From assembly GCA_026989995.1 (NCBI GenBank), contig JALSIO010000574.1, positions 1 through 14,147 of the forward strand: a DNA stretch of 14,147 nt, read 5' to 3'. The notes beneath the pieces were generated by a model. The model made no database searches and was not told the DNA's origin. It worked only from the letters and a program-made list of their open reading frames with translations. Position 1 is the stretch's first letter; each line of letters opens with the position of its first letter. Position numbers and translations under genes: made by a program. Positions 13,560-14,147 of this stretch are shown in pieces. Source of the stretch: Myxococcales bacterium (lineage in GTDB: Bacteria; Myxococcota_A; UBA9160; JALSIO01).

Positions 13560-14147
13560 AGCCGATCCCCGCTGAAGGTGACCGTCCAGCGCCCGGGCTC
13601 GGGCGGAGGTGGATAGGGGCTCGCCTTCGCCGCCGCGCGGAGCGCGTTGTCGTTGAAGATGGGGTTCGGCGAGGGTCGGAGGAGTCGCGGGTCGCCGAGG
13701 AGCCGGCCGTCCGCGGCGAGCTCGATCTCCACGACGGCGACCAGGCCCGCCCCGTCGAAGCCCGGCGGGCGTACCCACATCCGTTCCACGTGGGCCTGGG
13801 CATCCCGCAGCCAGGCCCCCACCTCGGGCGGAACCGGCGTGCCGGACCCGCCCGACCGGGCCGCGCCGCTGCGCGCCCCGGCGGAAGCCACGGGGGTCGG
13901 CACCGGCTCGCCGGCCTCGCGGCGAAGCTCCGCGAGCACATCGTCGTAGGTCGCCTGGGGGGGCGGCGCCGGGGCCGGCTGCGGCCGGGGGCGCGGCTTC
14001 GGCCTCGCCCGCGGTTTCGGTGACGGCGGGGTGGGCTTCTCCGGCAGGACCACCTTCGGCGCGGGCGGCTTCGGGGCCGGCTCGGGAGCTGCCTCGGGCG
14101 GCGCGGGCTTCGGAGGCGGCTCCGGCTTCCGCGCGGCGGGGGCGGGG
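13556..14147 (-). CDS. tolA: TolA/TonB-type energy transducer, C-terminal part (5' end outside window)
   Basis: 196 residues are visible and the frame stays open to the window edge, so the N-terminal membrane anchor is missing. The first 65 or so residues are a Pro/Ala/Lys/Arg-rich linker (such as KPRARPKPRPRPQPAPAPPP), the periplasm-spanning part. The end is a TonB/TolA C-terminal domain: AWLRDAQAHVERMWVRP, LVAVVEIELAADGRL, FNDNALRAAAKASPYPPPP and WTVTFSGDRL. It sits directly upstream of tolB with a GTGA overlap, which favours TolA over TonB. E. coli TolA has an Ala/Lys-rich helical linker; a Pro-rich one is more TonB-like. tolQ and tolR would be expected beyond the edge. Confidence 0.85.
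   Translation of the reverse strand, partial: PAPAARKPEPPPKPAPPEAAPEPAPKPPAPKVVLPEKPTPPSPKPRARPKPRPRPQPAPAPPPQATYDDVLAELRREAGEPVPTPVASAGARSGAARSGGSGTPVPPEVGAWLRDAQAHVERMWVRPPGFDGAGLVAVVEIELAADGRLLGDPRLLRPSPNPIFNDNALRAAAKASPYPPPPEPGRWTVTFSGDRL

Overview
The window is about 70% GC and densely packed. It reads as chromosome from a Gram-negative bacterium, because it carries outer-membrane Tol genes and two lipoproteins. The mix of a Tol cluster followed by dksA-tsaD-rsmA with a DUF1214 protein, a PAPS-type sulfotransferase and a PF10118 protein fits a high-GC deltaproteobacterial relative (Myxococcota- or Binatota-like). That placement is inference from gene content only. I see no insertion sequence, phage gene, CRISPR array, tRNA or rRNA. 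Ten of the 15 starts that can be judged are GTG, and five neighbouring gene pairs share a 4-base GTGA stop/start overlap.

Layout. Plus strand, 1-2424: the tail of a membrane protein, then a DUF1214 protein and a sulfotransferase in a two-gene unit. Minus strand, 3964-2388: a PF10118 protein with a ferritin-like di-iron residue pattern, followed by a TetR regulator that runs convergently into the sulfotransferase and overlaps it by 37 bp. The promoter of this pair has a perfect 6-4-6 palindrome over its -10 box, a likely TetR operator. Minus strand, 8098-4071: panB-panC-panD-smpB and a matrixin-like metalloprotease lipoprotein, nearly without gaps. Then comes a 534-bp stretch without a gene (8099-8632) holding a good sigma70-type promoter and a hairpin plus T-run. 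Minus strand, 14147-8633: tolA (cut by the window edge), tolB, cpoB, a DksA/TraR-family gene, tsaD, rsmA and a small conserved-looking ORF, apparently one operon.

How the genes work together. PanB, PanC and PanD supply ketopantoate, pantothenate and beta-alanine for coenzyme A. SmpB serves trans-translation. TsaD (tRNA t6A37), RsmA (16S rRNA dimethyladenosine) and DksA form a translation/transcription housekeeping block behind the envelope genes tolA-tolB-cpoB. The lipoprotein gene pal, which usually lies between tolB and cpoB, is absent from that position. The DUF1214/sulfotransferase and PF10118/TetR pairs look like accessory lipid or xenobiotic metabolism, but no substrate can be read from the sequence.

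Nothing here is clearly a wholly new system. The best second looks are the leader or small RNA candidate upstream of panB, the in-frame ORF directly after the rsmA stop with no standard start, the di-iron pattern in the PF10118 protein with its operator, and the one-residue insertion in the metalloprotease zinc motif.
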